In this document: in pieces, positions 34,958-43,288 of the stretch
How the letters are laid out: each line of letters opens with the position of its first letter
Position numbering within the stretch: position 1 is the stretch's first letter
NCBI RefSeq assembly: GCF_947251865.1
Contig: NZ_OX366394.1
Coordinates: 124,001-188,000, forward strand
Length of the DNA stretch: 64,000 nucleotides
Reading direction: 5' to 3'
Source of the DNA: Wolbachia endosymbiont (group B) of Protocalliphora azurea
GTDB lineage: Bacteria > Pseudomonadota > Alphaproteobacteria > Rickettsiales > Anaplasmataceae
Position numbers and translations under genes: made by a program
The notes under the pieces: model-generated
What the model was told of the DNA's origin: nothing
What the model saw: only the letters and a program-made list of their open reading frames with translations
Databases searched by the model: none

Positions 34958-36207
34958 TCTATATTTCTATTGGATCAAATATAGGGAATCGCCTTTCCCA
35001 TTTACAAAGAGCTACTGAGTTACTAAAGAAGCGCTATTTAAAAGACTTAAAGTCTTCGATCATTCTAGAAACTAAGGCTATTTTACCAAATGGTGCTCCA
35101 CCTGATTGGAACAAGCCATTTCTCAATATGATTGTCTATGGAAGTTGTTCTTCTTCTCCTGAGGAGCTACTAAAAGGCTTAAAACAAATCGAATGTGATA
35201 TTGGTCGTCCACAAGTCTACGAAAAATGGGCACCTCGTGTTATTGATTTAGATATTTTGTTATGGGATGATCTAACGCTTGATACACCTGATCTTAAAAT
35301 TCCTCACCCAGAATTGGTAAACAGGCCATTTTTGATCCACTTGATGGCAATGGTTAACAAAACATTTGCTTTCAATGTTCAAGACTGTTTTTCAAAGAGT
35401 TTTACGATTTCACCAAAGCTTATGGGTATTGTCAACATTACCCCTGATTCATTTTCAGATGGTGGTCTTTATTATGATGCGAATCGAGCAACCAAGCAGG
35501 CATTGCAGCTGGTATCAGATGGTGCAAGCATAGTTGATCTTGGAGCTCAATCAACAAGGCCTGGAGCTTCAATAAAGACGCCAGAGGAAGAGTATGAACG
35601 TCTAAAACCAGTACTTGATAATCTTAGCGACTATATGAAAAATGGTGATATTGAAGTCAGCATTGATAGTTTTTGGCCAGACGTTATTTTAAACGTTTTG
35701 AAGCACTACAATATTGCCTGGGTAAATGATCAGAAGGGAGATCTGAGTAGTAATACCTTAAAAGAAGTTGCTAGCAGTGGGTGTAGTGTCGTTATTATGC
35801 ATTCACTTTCGATACCACCACATAAGGACAATATTATTCCACATGATATTGACCCAATTGATATCATAAATAATTGGGCAGAGGAGAGCATTAATAGGTT
35901 ACTTGCCCTTGGTTTTGATGAAAGTTCAATAATTATTGATCCTGGTATTGGTTTTGGCAAATCTATGTATCAGAATATTCAGATTTTACGCAGTATAGAA
36001 ACTTTACAAAATTTTGGCTGCAAGGTTTTAGTTGGCCATTCCAGAAAGTCATTTATTTCCTCTTTTTCCATAGAATCTCCCTCTAATAGAGATTTAGAAA
36101 CAATTGCTATATCTGCTATACTGCAAAATAAGGTTGATTTCCTTAGAGTGCATAATGTACGCGACCACATGAGATTTTTTGTAGCCCAAGCTGTCTTAAA
36201 GGGATGA
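34954..36207 (+). CDS. folKP: Fused HPPK-DHPS (folate synthesis)
   Basis: A 417-residue fusion. Residues ~1-140 are hydroxymethyldihydropterin pyrophosphokinase (MIYISIGSNIGNRLSHLQ, RVIDLDILLWDDL, IPHPELVNRPFLIHLMA). Residues ~150-417 are dihydropteroate synthase (LMGIVNITPDSFSDGG, VDLGAQSTRPGA, NDQKGD, IIDPGIGFGKS, VGHSRKSFI). The fused protein joins the pterin to pABA. It overlaps folB upstream and folA downstream by ATGA. Fusion of these two activities is also known from other bacteria and eukaryotes. Confidence 0.95.
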   Translation: MIYISIGSNIGNRLSHLQRATELLKKRYLKDLKSSIILETKAILPNGAPPDWNKPFLNMIVYGSCSSSPEELLKGLKQIECDIGRPQVYEKWAPRVIDLDILLWDDLTLDTPDLKIPHPELVNRPFLIHLMAMVNKTFAFNVQDCFSKSFTISPKLMGIVNITPDSFSDGGLYYDANRATKQALQLVSDGASIVDLGAQSTRPGASIKTPEEEYERLKPVLDNLSDYMKNGDIEVSIDSFWPDVILNVLKHYNIAWVNDQKGDLSSNTLKEVASSGCSVVIMHSLSIPPHKDNIIPHDIDPIDIINNWAEESINRLLALGFDESSIIIDPGIGFGKSMYQNIQILRSIETLQNFGCKVLVGHSRKSFISSFSIESPSNRDLETIAISAILQNKVDFLRVHNVRDHMRFFVAQAVLKG

Positions 36208-36683
36208 AGATTATTGGAATTATGGCTGTTGACCCTAATGGGGTAATTGGAATAAATAATGATTTGCCCTGGCGTTATCCAAGTGAGTTTAAACATTTTT
36301 GTCAAGTAACCGACAAGCAAGTTATTGTGATGGGAAGAAAGACATTTGAAACCGTGCCTCAGAGTATACTAAAGAATCGTACACCTATTGTTTTCTCCCG
36401 TAACAAGTGTTTTAATAGAGGCCCAAAATGTACTGTTGTCTCTTCCATGAAAGAATTTCTGTCAATTCAAAGTAGTTCTCAAGTCTTTGTGATTGGTGGG
36501 GCACAAATAGCACACCTTTTTTTAGAGCATAACCTAATCTCAGAATTTATTATGACTGAAATGCATAAAACTTATAAAGGTGATACGTATTTCAATTTAG
36601 CACTCCTTGATCAGTGGAATAAAACTATTCTCACTAAAACTAAAGACTATACTATATGCAATTGTGTCCGTTCAGCAGAGTAG
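36204..36683 (+). CDS. folA: Dihydrofolate reductase, C-terminus taken from a repeat
   Basis: A 159-residue DHFR: MKIIGIMAVDPNGVIGINND, LPWRYPSEFKHF, VIVMGRKTFETV, VFVIGGAQIAHLF, ending DYTICNCVRSAE. It regenerates tetrahydrofolate, closing the folate operon. The last codons (GTC CGT TCA GCA GAG TAG) are the beginning of the dispersed element seen at 38002, 41033 and 55582 (tccgttcagcagagtag), so insertion of that element replaced the original end by VRSAE and a stop codon. Confidence 0.94.
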   Translation: MKIIGIMAVDPNGVIGINNDLPWRYPSEFKHFCQVTDKQVIVMGRKTFETVPQSILKNRTPIVFSRNKCFNRGPKCTVVSSMKEFLSIQSSSQVFVIGGAQIAHLFLEHNLISEFIMTEMHKTYKGDTYFNLALLDQWNKTILTKTKDYTICNCVRSAE

Positions 36684-36912
36684 TAAAATAAGGTAGGCGA
36701 GAAAAGACAACTATCAGTGCATGACACTGGCTCCTTTATGATGGTCAGTGCCCAGAAACTGGCATCCAGTTAAATTTATGGATCTCAGTGTTAGCTACTT
36801 AAATAACAGGGGAGAGCTACTAAATGACATCTTCAATTTCTGTACAGCTACATCGCAAGAAAGGAAGCACTGGCTTTCACATTAGCAAATTCCCTGAATA
36901 GATGAATACAAT
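36665..36912. repeat. Dispersed palindromic element downstream of folA
   Basis: Starts with gtccgttcagcagagtag and aaaataaggtagg (overlapping the folA stop), includes agtgcatgacactgg and gagctactaaatgacatctt (also present inverted at 42680-42700), and ends near ccctgaatagatgaataca, which resembles 43060-43078. No gene is present in it. Confidence 0.65.
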
Positions 36913-36962
36913 TTAATGCATAATGAAGTGTGACCTTAGCCAAAAAAAAAGCAGCAAAAAAG

Positions 36963-37866
36963 TTAACGCGTTCTAGACGTAACTTTACTAAGTACCATTT
37001 CTCTTAATTCTTCAGTCAGTGTGCCACTATCCAAAACACTGTTATGAGGATCATCTCCATATATAAACAGATCATCACGAATCTTAATCGGATTACCATT
37101 TAATAATTGATCACCTCTTATCGCATTTACCAATTGTGCAGGCAGTGGTATTAATGTGTCTCTTGCGTGATTAATAATTACTATTGGCGTTTTTTCATTT
37201 TGTGACTTTTGCAAATTATCTGCTATATCAAAGTCTAAAGCGAAGGCTTTTAGTATTCTTTTTAGTAGGAATAAAGGCAGTATACTCAAAATTTTCGTTT
37301 GAGGCATTGGAAAATGCTCTATTGCTGTATGAAAAGAACTAAAAGTGCTAGTGAAGACGATTCCTCCAAGTTTAACATCTCTATTCGCAAAATGCCTTGA
37401 TACTTCCGATGCAACTGCTCCTCCAAAAGAATGACCGAAAAGTATAATATTTTCGGGTTTTACACCTTGATATATTAGTTGATCAATTTGCTCTATTGAA
37501 GACTTGAATAACTTTTGATCCTTATTTAGAAACGGAATCATGAGTAGGAATATAGATAAAAAAACACAAGCTGAAGCTGATAAGACTGCCAATCCAGCTG
37601 TTCTAGCTGTTATTGGATTAGTGAGCAGTATGACAGTAGGTGGCAATATTGATGCTAGTAAGCATACGAAGCTGGTTAAGGCATAAGTTACTATAATTTT
37701 GAAATGCAGCCGGGTATTTGTGTGCATGAGTGTGAAAATTAGGTATATCATGGTGGTGCATGAGCTCAGATTGCATATCTTTACAGAATGTAGTTGCATT
37801 TTTATAATTATCCCCTAACCCATGAAAGAATATAAGATGTATTTCTTTTTCTTTAGTGTTAGGCAT
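36963..37866 (-). pseudogene. Alpha/beta hydrolase broken by a frameshift
   Basis: The N-terminal part is in one frame (MPNTKEKEIHLIFFHGLGDN from ATG 37866, through KYPAAFQNY) and the rest is in another (IIVTYALTSFVCLLASILPP, then hydrophobic spans, then NIILFGHSFGGAVASEV with the GHSFG elbow, HARDTLIPLPAQLV and a HNSVLD end). The change of frame falls near 37690-37705, at a CAAAAT stretch. Restored, it would be a ~300-residue membrane-linked hydrolase related to the gene at 32583. A sequencing error is possible. The downstream frame alone (36963-37799) may still be expressed. Confidence 0.65.
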
Positions 37867-38001
37867 TATTTTCACTATTAAATATTTTCAATTATATACT
37901 ATTCTTATAATTTTGTTGAGCTTTTTCTATGTTAACTAGTGAACCGGCAATCTTAAAATGCTTGCAAGATCTACTTACATCAAGGTGCATGAGTTTTTTT
38001 T

Positions 38002-38385
38002 GTATCCGTTCATCAGAGTAGTAAAATAAGAAAAAGAGAAAAGACAACTAAATGAATTTCATCCGAGTAGCTGACACTGACATCTATATAAAGACAATCT
38101 AATGCACTCATTTAAAGTGAAGTTTTCTGGATCCCAGTGTCTAGGCACTGGGATGACAAGAAAAGAGTTGACTTGAATGACACCGAATAGGTACTGGGAC
38201 AGAGGCTACTTGAATAATATTTCACCATGTCATTCCAGCACTTGATGCTGGAATCCAGAAGTTTTTTGAGCACAAAAGTCATGCTAAGTTTTTGTTGTTA
38301 AGAAAGGCTGGATAGCTACTTGAATGACACCATTTGTTACTGTGTTTTTGTCTATCTTATTTTGCTACCCTACTGAACGAATACA
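38002..38385. repeat. Composite repeat element with ~40-bp terminal inverted repeats
   Basis: The left end gtatccgttcatcagagtag / taaaataag and the right end cttattttgctaccctactg / aacgaatac are inverted copies of each other. Inside are shorter palindromes (ggatcccagtgtctaggcac / tgggatgaca; tgtcattccagcacttgatg / ctggaat). The stretch ~38008-38329 recurs in inverted orientation at ~42725-43049. There is no coding capacity: it behaves like a MITE with nested palindromes. It fills most of the 37867-38391 spacer. Confidence 0.8.
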
Positions 38386-38391
38386 CAAAAT

Positions 38392-39648
38392 CTAACTTTT
38401 TTCTATACAACCAGCTAGGTCAAGAAAGGTGAATCTATCTCTTGTTGCAAATGTAAGATTGACTACCTTGCAATATTGCTCTTTGTTCCAATTAAGATGC
38501 TCCGGTAAGTACGGAATTGATAGATCTTCAAATACTTTCTGCAGGTGTTTTGCAGATAGTAAATTTTGCTTAATTAAACTAGAAATATTACTCCATTCTT
38601 TGTAAATAATCTCTTGAATTTTTTGCTGCATAATTTGCTTCTGCTTTAGAATTTTTATAAATTCGGTATTACCAAAGCACTGAGTTATATGTTTTACATC
38701 TAAAGTGATCGGTTTGGTAATCGGGTTTTGTATTGACAATATCTCCTCTTGCAAGTTAGCCATAGTAATCGTCGTAACAGCAATTTTTTCGCCATGTAAC
38801 GAGGAGGAATAATCTTTTGTTACCGTCTCCATTGCATGAGCTATCATATGTTCTCCTTGGCTTGCAGAGTAGCTGCCTTTTGACATCACCATTCCAAGTC
38901 CTGAAATCAATAAGGCTTCCATAAGTAATAAAACTACTCTTTTATCTTTTTTAGCAAGTGCCAAGTGTTCTCTGAGCAAAATTTCCTCCAGATTGCGAAC
39001 AAGTTTAAAGGGGAGTTCATTATATTCTGTGCCAAGTAATAGATGAGATAATAGCCAATCGGCTTGTACTGTTGAACGGCAGATGAAATCTGCAAATCCA
39101 CTTAATGTGAGGCGTGGTGGTGCGTTGGCAATTATATCGTTATCAATGTATATTGCCTTTGGAAGATGTGCTCCGAACGATTTTTTATATCCATCAACTA
39201 ATATTGAAGCGTTTGCAGAGCTATACCCATTCATGGAAGCGGCTGTTGGGAACGATATATAATCTTTTTTCTCGAGGTAGCTTGCATATTTGCAGATATC
39301 ATTAACAGTGCCACTACCAAATGCAACCATTAAGTCACTATCTTTTGCTTTATTTCTAACTAGGTTTACAGTTTGGAGGGAAGCAGCGCTGTTCAGTCTA
39401 TTTGGTGTCATCCAAGTAGCGTGACACTGCGATCCATCATAGTCACGCGCTGGAATGACAGTTGTGGCTGGAATAATTAAATGAGAAACTTTATTAAGTA
39501 TGTTTTTGTTTAAAAGTTTTGCTGTATTTTCATCTGCAATCAGAAAAATGTCATTTCCATATTGTCTACATATTTCATAGATATTATCAGCAACTTCCCT
39601 AATAAGAACTTGTTCTGTGTGCTGTAATATTTGTTTTAAATATCGCAT
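38392..39648 (-). CDS. sn-Glycerol-1-phosphate dehydrogenase-like protein (AraM/EgsA family)
   Basis: A 418-residue iron/zinc-dependent dehydrogenase of the glycerol-1-phosphate type: MVAFGSGTVNDICKYAS (NAD-binding), YISFPTAASMNGYSSANASI, SGFADFICRSTVQADW, and metal-ligand His segments QGEHMIAHAME and SLHGEKIAV. These enzymes reduce dihydroxyacetone phosphate to glycerol 1-phosphate. Residues ~63-82 (VIPARDYDGSQCHATWMTP region) are encoded by an in-frame palindromic repeat (39404-39461). Substrate is family-based. Start ATG 39648 (MRYLKQILQH). Confidence 0.82.
   Translation of the reverse strand: MRYLKQILQHTEQVLIREVADNIYEICRQYGNDIFLIADENTAKLLNKNILNKVSHLIIPATTVIPARDYDGSQCHATWMTPNRLNSAASLQTVNLVRNKAKDSDLMVAFGSGTVNDICKYASYLEKKDYISFPTAASMNGYSSANASILVDGYKKSFGAHLPKAIYIDNDIIANAPPRLTLSGFADFICRSTVQADWLLSHLLLGTEYNELPFKLVRNLEEILLREHLALAKKDKRVVLLLMEALLISGLGMVMSKGSYSASQGEHMIAHAMETVTKDYSSSLHGEKIAVTTITMANLQEEILSIQNPITKPITLDVKHITQCFGNTEFIKILKQKQIMQQKIQEIIYKEWSNISSLIKQNLLSAKHLQKVFEDLSIPYLPEHLNWNKEQYCKVVNLTFATRDRFTFLDLAGCIEKS
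39404..39461. repeat. Palindromic element inside the G1P-dehydrogenase gene
   Basis: Arms tgtcatccaagtagcgtgac and gtcacgcgctggaatgaca flank a short centre (actgcgatccatcata). The ~58-bp unit keeps the gene in frame and encodes about 19 residues. Related units occur in mnmG (62707) and at the end of the window (63972). Confidence 0.85.
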
Positions 39649-39690
39649 AGAATGTTTACAATACGGTAATGTTAGTATTTCAAGATTGAT

Positions 39691-40887
39691 ATGAAGATTG
39701 ACCCTGTAGAACTAACTAAGAAATTAATTTCTTTTAAAAGTATAACACCAAAAGACGATGGGGCAATAGAGCATATAGCAGCCATTCTCAAGAAAAGTGG
39801 TTTTGAATGTGAGATTTTAGAGTTTGGTGATAAAGTTAAAAATCTTTATGCGAAATATATAAATGGAGTACCAAACTTGTGTTTTGCTGGACATGTTGAT
39901 GTTGTACCACCAGGTGAGTTAAAAGATTGGATATCTGATCCATTTAAGCCAGAAGTTAGAAATGGAATGCTATACGGAAGAGGAGCAGCTGATATGAAAG
40001 GCGGAGTAGCTGCATTTATTGCTGCTATCGTAGATTCAGTTGCAGGTAAGTTTCGATTCAGTGGTTCAATCAGTGCATTGATTACCGGTGCTGAAGAAAG
40101 CACGGAAGAACATGGAACAAAGGCCGTTTTGGAATGGATGAAAAGTAAGCAAAAAAAGATAGATTTTTGTATAGTTGGAGAACCAACGAGTAGTGAGAAA
40201 TTAGGTGATACCATAAAAATAGGTAGAAGAGGTTCTGCAACATTTAAATTGATTTGCCATGGTAAACAAGGGCACGTTGCCTACCCAGATCTAGCAGATA
40301 ATCCAATATATAAAATGGTATCGATACTAAGTAAGATAAAAGATACCACTTTTGATACTGGTAATAAATACTTTCAGCCTTCACATTGCGAAATTACTAC
40401 TATCGACGTTGGAAATAATACTAATAATCTAATACCTAGTTCAATAGCAGCAGGTTTTAATGTTCGATATAACAATACACAAACACCGGACGTTTTATAT
40501 AAGATGATTGATGCAATATGCACCAATGTGACTAACGATTATAAACTGTCTATGCAGAGCAGCAGGGACGTTTTTCTCTCTACTCCTGATAGAAATACTG
40601 ATATTATGCTTGATGCGATAAATAAAATTACCGGTATTGATGCTGTGCTGAGTACAAATGGTGGCACATCTGATGCTGCGTTTATTAAAGATATTTGTCC
40701 AGTAATTGAATTTGGTATGATCAACAAAACCGCACATCAGGTAAATGAATGCGTATCAATAGACGATATACATAAATTAACAGCTATATATAAGGAGTTT
40801 ATAAAAAATTATTTTTACCCCACTAATAAAATATTAAACCAAATCAATGTAATTGGTAATACGCCTGATGGTCCATTATTAGCTTGA
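39691..40887 (+). CDS. dapE: Succinyl-diaminopimelate desuccinylase
   Basis: A 398-residue M20-family metalloenzyme: LCFAGHVDVVPPG (zinc His-Asp), YGRGAADMKGGVAAFI (bridging Asp), ITGAEESTEEHGT (catalytic Glu pair), IKIGRRGSATFKLICHGKQGHVAYP, and TSDAAFIKD with MINKTAHQVNE near the end. It frees LL-DAP from its succinyl form in the lysine/peptidoglycan pathway, together with asd (13832). Start ATG 39691 gives MKIDPVELTKKLISF. Divergent from the dehydrogenase gene. Confidence 0.94.
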   Translation: MKIDPVELTKKLISFKSITPKDDGAIEHIAAILKKSGFECEILEFGDKVKNLYAKYINGVPNLCFAGHVDVVPPGELKDWISDPFKPEVRNGMLYGRGAADMKGGVAAFIAAIVDSVAGKFRFSGSISALITGAEESTEEHGTKAVLEWMKSKQKKIDFCIVGEPTSSEKLGDTIKIGRRGSATFKLICHGKQGHVAYPDLADNPIYKMVSILSKIKDTTFDTGNKYFQPSHCEITTIDVGNNTNNLIPSSIAAGFNVRYNNTQTPDVLYKMIDAICTNVTNDYKLSMQSSRDVFLSTPDRNTDIMLDAINKITGIDAVLSTNGGTSDAAFIKDICPVIEFGMINKTAHQVNECVSIDDIHKLTAIYKEFIKNYFYPTNKILNQINVIGNTPDGPLLA

Positions 40888-41032
40888 GGTGCAGTTGCAT
40901 AGAGAAGAAACTTACTAGACACATTTTACCAACCCCTTATTATAATATTAAGGGTATTTTTGACTCAAAACTTGTCTTTGATCTGTGCGAGCTTAATAAC
41001 AAAAATTCAGTAGAAAGCTTATTGGCGAAAAT

Positions 41033-41205
41033 TATCTGTTCAGCAGAGTGACAAAATAAGATAGACAAAAAGGGTGTAAGAACAAATAGTGTCATGCAAC
41101 ACTGGCTTTTGTACACAAAACGTTGTAAAGCGCTTTTGTCAACCTGGATCCCAGCTCGGATAACAAGAAAAGAAGCACTGGTTTCACATAGATCTGAACA
41201 GATAT
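41033..41205. repeat. Dispersed element with short terminal inverted repeats
   Basis: Begins tatctgttcagcagagtgac / aaaataagatagacaaaa and ends gatctgaacagata, so the ends are inverted copies. It includes acaaaacgttgtaaagcgct and ctggatcccagctcgg, matching 55582-55763 in the opposite orientation. Rest of the 40888-41325 spacer shows no gene. Confidence 0.72.
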
Positions 41206-41325
41206 AATTTCTTAAACATTTATAGCTCACATAAAACCCGGTCTGACTGTCATAAAGGCTACTCATTGCAGCAGACAACTTTCGCACTACTTCAAATTCT
41301 AATTTTCAACTTAAAGAGGTACGTA

Positions 41326-41616
41326 ATGTCAAATAACTTCAATTTCAAAGAATTTTTTCACCATCACGAAGCAAATAGCACTTTAGATGATATACAAAGG
41401 TACTGCATACTGTGGCAATCAGTGATATCACAGGCAATGATTGATGCAGCAAGTAACTGTAAAAAAACAGAAAGCTTGTTAGAGAAACGTAAAGCAATTT
41501 CCTGGCTATCAGACTTCAGTCAAGATTTTGTTGAAACATGTATACTGGCTGATTGCGATCCATTATACGTAAAAAACAAAATACAGCCAATTCTAAAAAA
41601 GATAAAGCCCTTTTAA
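41326..41616 (+). CDS. Small hypothetical protein, phage-like helical domain
   Basis: A 96-residue protein (MSNNFNFKEFF...). ATG 41326 is preferred because AAAGAGGT lies 7 nt before it, though the frame is open from 41266. The middle (WQSVISQAMIDAASNCK, AISWLSDFSQDFVETCILAD, CDPLYVKNKI) resembles a small domain I have seen in phage-associated proteins of alphaproteobacteria, but I cannot name it. Its end overlaps the convergent gene at 41613 by four bases. Confidence 0.65.
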   Translation: MSNNFNFKEFFHHHEANSTLDDIQRYCILWQSVISQAMIDAASNCKKTESLLEKRKAISWLSDFSQDFVETCILADCDPLYVKNKIQPILKKIKPF

Positions 41617-42167
41617 TGAGGTTTACCCCTCTCACCAAGAAAAATATCATTTAATCTTTTTTCTATAGCTTCATCTATATCTTGGATTAATAGCTGCTTT
41701 ATCATATTCACTTTCCGTTCTGCCTCTTGAAGATTATTGTTACCGTAACTGTTCTTATTACTATAACCATAACTACTGCCATTTGGTTTATTACTCATTT
41801 TTCTTCTTGTGCTGAGTATCTGAACTATCTTCTCCTTGAAAAAAGACTTCCAGCCTGTGCCAGAAAATAATTTGTAGAGAAAATGCGGAGTAAGAAACGC
41901 TACTAATATTCTAATAGAAACTCCATAACCCAAATCATCTCTATTTTCATAATACCATTTTAAATATTGATACAAATGGTAAAATGCATTTTTGAAAGAG
42001 CTAAACTCTACAGCATACCAAAAGCCACTGGTGAGAAACATGAGCATAATGCTCGATGTATAAAGATACAGAGTGAAAAGAAATAGCTTGACAACTATAT
42101 CTTTCAAGCTGCCCAGTATATAATTAAATAACCTTAATTTATAAAAAAGTGATATCATTTCACGCAC
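41613..42167 (-). CDS. Hypothetical membrane protein
   Basis: A 184-residue protein with two clear hydrophobic segments near the N-terminus (~residues 22-50, VVKLFLFTLYLYTSSIMLMF) and another around 85-100 (ISIRILVAFLTPHFLYKLF region), then an Asn/Ser/Tyr/Gly-rich low-complexity stretch (GSSYGYSNKNSYGNNN) and a charged C-terminal helix. No recognised domain. It ends 4 nt into the gene at 41326-41616. Confidence 0.6.
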   Translation of the reverse strand: MREMISLFYKLRLFNYILGSLKDIVVKLFLFTLYLYTSSIMLMFLTSGFWYAVEFSSFKNAFYHLYQYLKWYYENRDDLGYGVSIRILVAFLTPHFLYKLFSGTGWKSFFKEKIVQILSTRRKMSNKPNGSSYGYSNKNSYGNNNLQEAERKVNMIKQLLIQDIDEAIEKRLNDIFLGERGKPH

Positions 42168-42179
42168 ACTTTAATAAAG

Positions 42180-42251
42180 CTGGGGTGGAAGGATTCGAAC
42201 CTTCGCGTGGCGGTATCAAAAACCGCTGCCTTACCACTTGGCTACACCCCA
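42180..42251 (-). tRNA. tRNA-Gln(TTG)
   Basis: A 72-nt tRNA on the minus strand: TGGGGTGTAGCCAAGTGG, anticodon loop TTTTGAT (TTG), T arm GAAGGTTCGAATCCTTC, acceptor CACCCCA plus G. Its first ten bases lie inside the end of cutA. CCA is not encoded. Confidence 0.94.
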
Positions 42252-42577
42252 ATATTGTTTATATCAATAACATTATTAACCCAATTAGTAAAAGATTTAT
42301 TCGCTTTTCCTATGGGTATTATCACAACGGCTGGTTGATCATAAGAATGCATTGCCTCGATTTTTTCTACAATCTTATCAGTCTGATCATTCCTGCTCTT
42401 CATAATTGCCACTATTTCACAATTACTATTAATTTTACCTTCCCATAAATACAGAGAATTTACTTCGGGAAATATATTTACACATGCAATTAACTTCTCG
42501 TTTAACAATTCTTCAGAAATAGTCTTAGCCTCTTTCAGGTTTGAAAAAGTTATATAGACTAAAACTAAGTTGCTCAT
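42242..42577 (-). CDS. cutA: Divalent-cation tolerance protein CutA
   Basis: A 111-residue CutA1: VLVYITFSNLKEAKTISEEL, LIACVNIFPEVNSLYLWEGK, CEIVAIMKSRND, and SYDQPAVVIIPIGKANKSF, a trimeric signalling-like fold. The last codons and stop (GGG GTG TAG) are bases 2-10 of tRNA-Gln, so the gene and the tRNA overlap by 10 nt and are presumably co-transcribed. Function in metal tolerance is from the family name only. Confidence 0.93.
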   Translation of the reverse strand: MSNLVLVYITFSNLKEAKTISEELLNEKLIACVNIFPEVNSLYLWEGKINSNCEIVAIMKSRNDQTDKIVEKIEAMHSYDQPAVVIIPIGKANKSFTNWVNNVIDINNIGV

Positions 42578-42639
42578 TAATCGCTACATAAATGCATTTT
42601 TACTATACTCTACTTAGATTTATTCATCAAGAGAAAATA

Positions 42640-43078
42640 GGAGAGACCTCTTCAGTGCTTGACACATAGAAATTGAAGATGTCATTTAGTAGCTCTCCCC
42701 TTGTCATCCCAGTAGTTCTCCTCTTGTCATGCAAGTAGCTATCCAGCCTTTCTTAACAACAAAAACTTAGCATGACTTTTGTGCTCAAAAAACTTCTGGA
42801 TTCCAGCATCAAGTGCTGGAATGACATGGTGAAATATTATTCAAGTAGCCTCTGTCCCAGTGCCTATTCGGTGTCATTCAAGTCAACTCTTTTCTTGTCA
42901 TCCCAGTGCCTAGACACTGGGATCCAGAAAACTTCACTTTAAATGAGTGCATTAGATTGTCTTTATATAGATGTCAGTGTCAGCTACTCGGATGAAATTC
43001 ATTTAGTTGTCTTTTCTCATCTACCTTACCACTTTCTTGAACGGATACCATTAGCCATTCCCCTGAATAGATACAACA
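42640..43078. repeat. Composite dispersed repeat, inverted partner of 38002-38385
   Basis: Bases ~42725-43049 are the inverted copy of ~38008-38329 with few differences (shared ctggattccagcatcaagtg, gcctctgtcccagtgcctat, gtgcattagattgtctttat). The left flank (agaaattgaagatgtcattt / agtagctctcccc) is shared, inverted, with 36822-36850. It fills most of the spacer between cutA and the tRNA at 43217 and holds no gene. Confidence 0.8.
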
Positions 43079-43216
43079 AATGTTGTATCTTTATCACTTC
43101 ACATACATTATTCCATATACTATATGAACAACTGAAAAAAGACTTCAGTTAATTGACAATGAATCACGTTATTTTGTCAAATGCGCTGCTATCGCCAAAC
43201 CATAGCTTAGCTTGAG

Positions 43217-43288
43217 TGGCTGAGGAGGGATTTGAACCCCCGACCAAGAGATTATGATCCTCCTGCTCTACCACTGAGCTACTCAGCC
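43217..43288 (-). tRNA. tRNA with CAT anticodon (Met elongator or Ile2)
   Basis: A 72-nt tRNA on the minus strand: GGCTGAGTAGCTCAGTGG, anticodon loop ATCATAA (CAT), T arm GGGGGTTCAAATCCCTC, acceptor CTCAGCC plus A. G1-C72 excludes the initiator. Its first ten bases are the end of purB. It and the tRNA at 31675 are presumably one Met and one Ile2. Confidence 0.9.

Noticed and set aside
42943..43152. Open frame upstream of the CAT-anticodon tRNA
   Set aside because: Falls in the dispersed repeat (42640-43078) and is explained by it.
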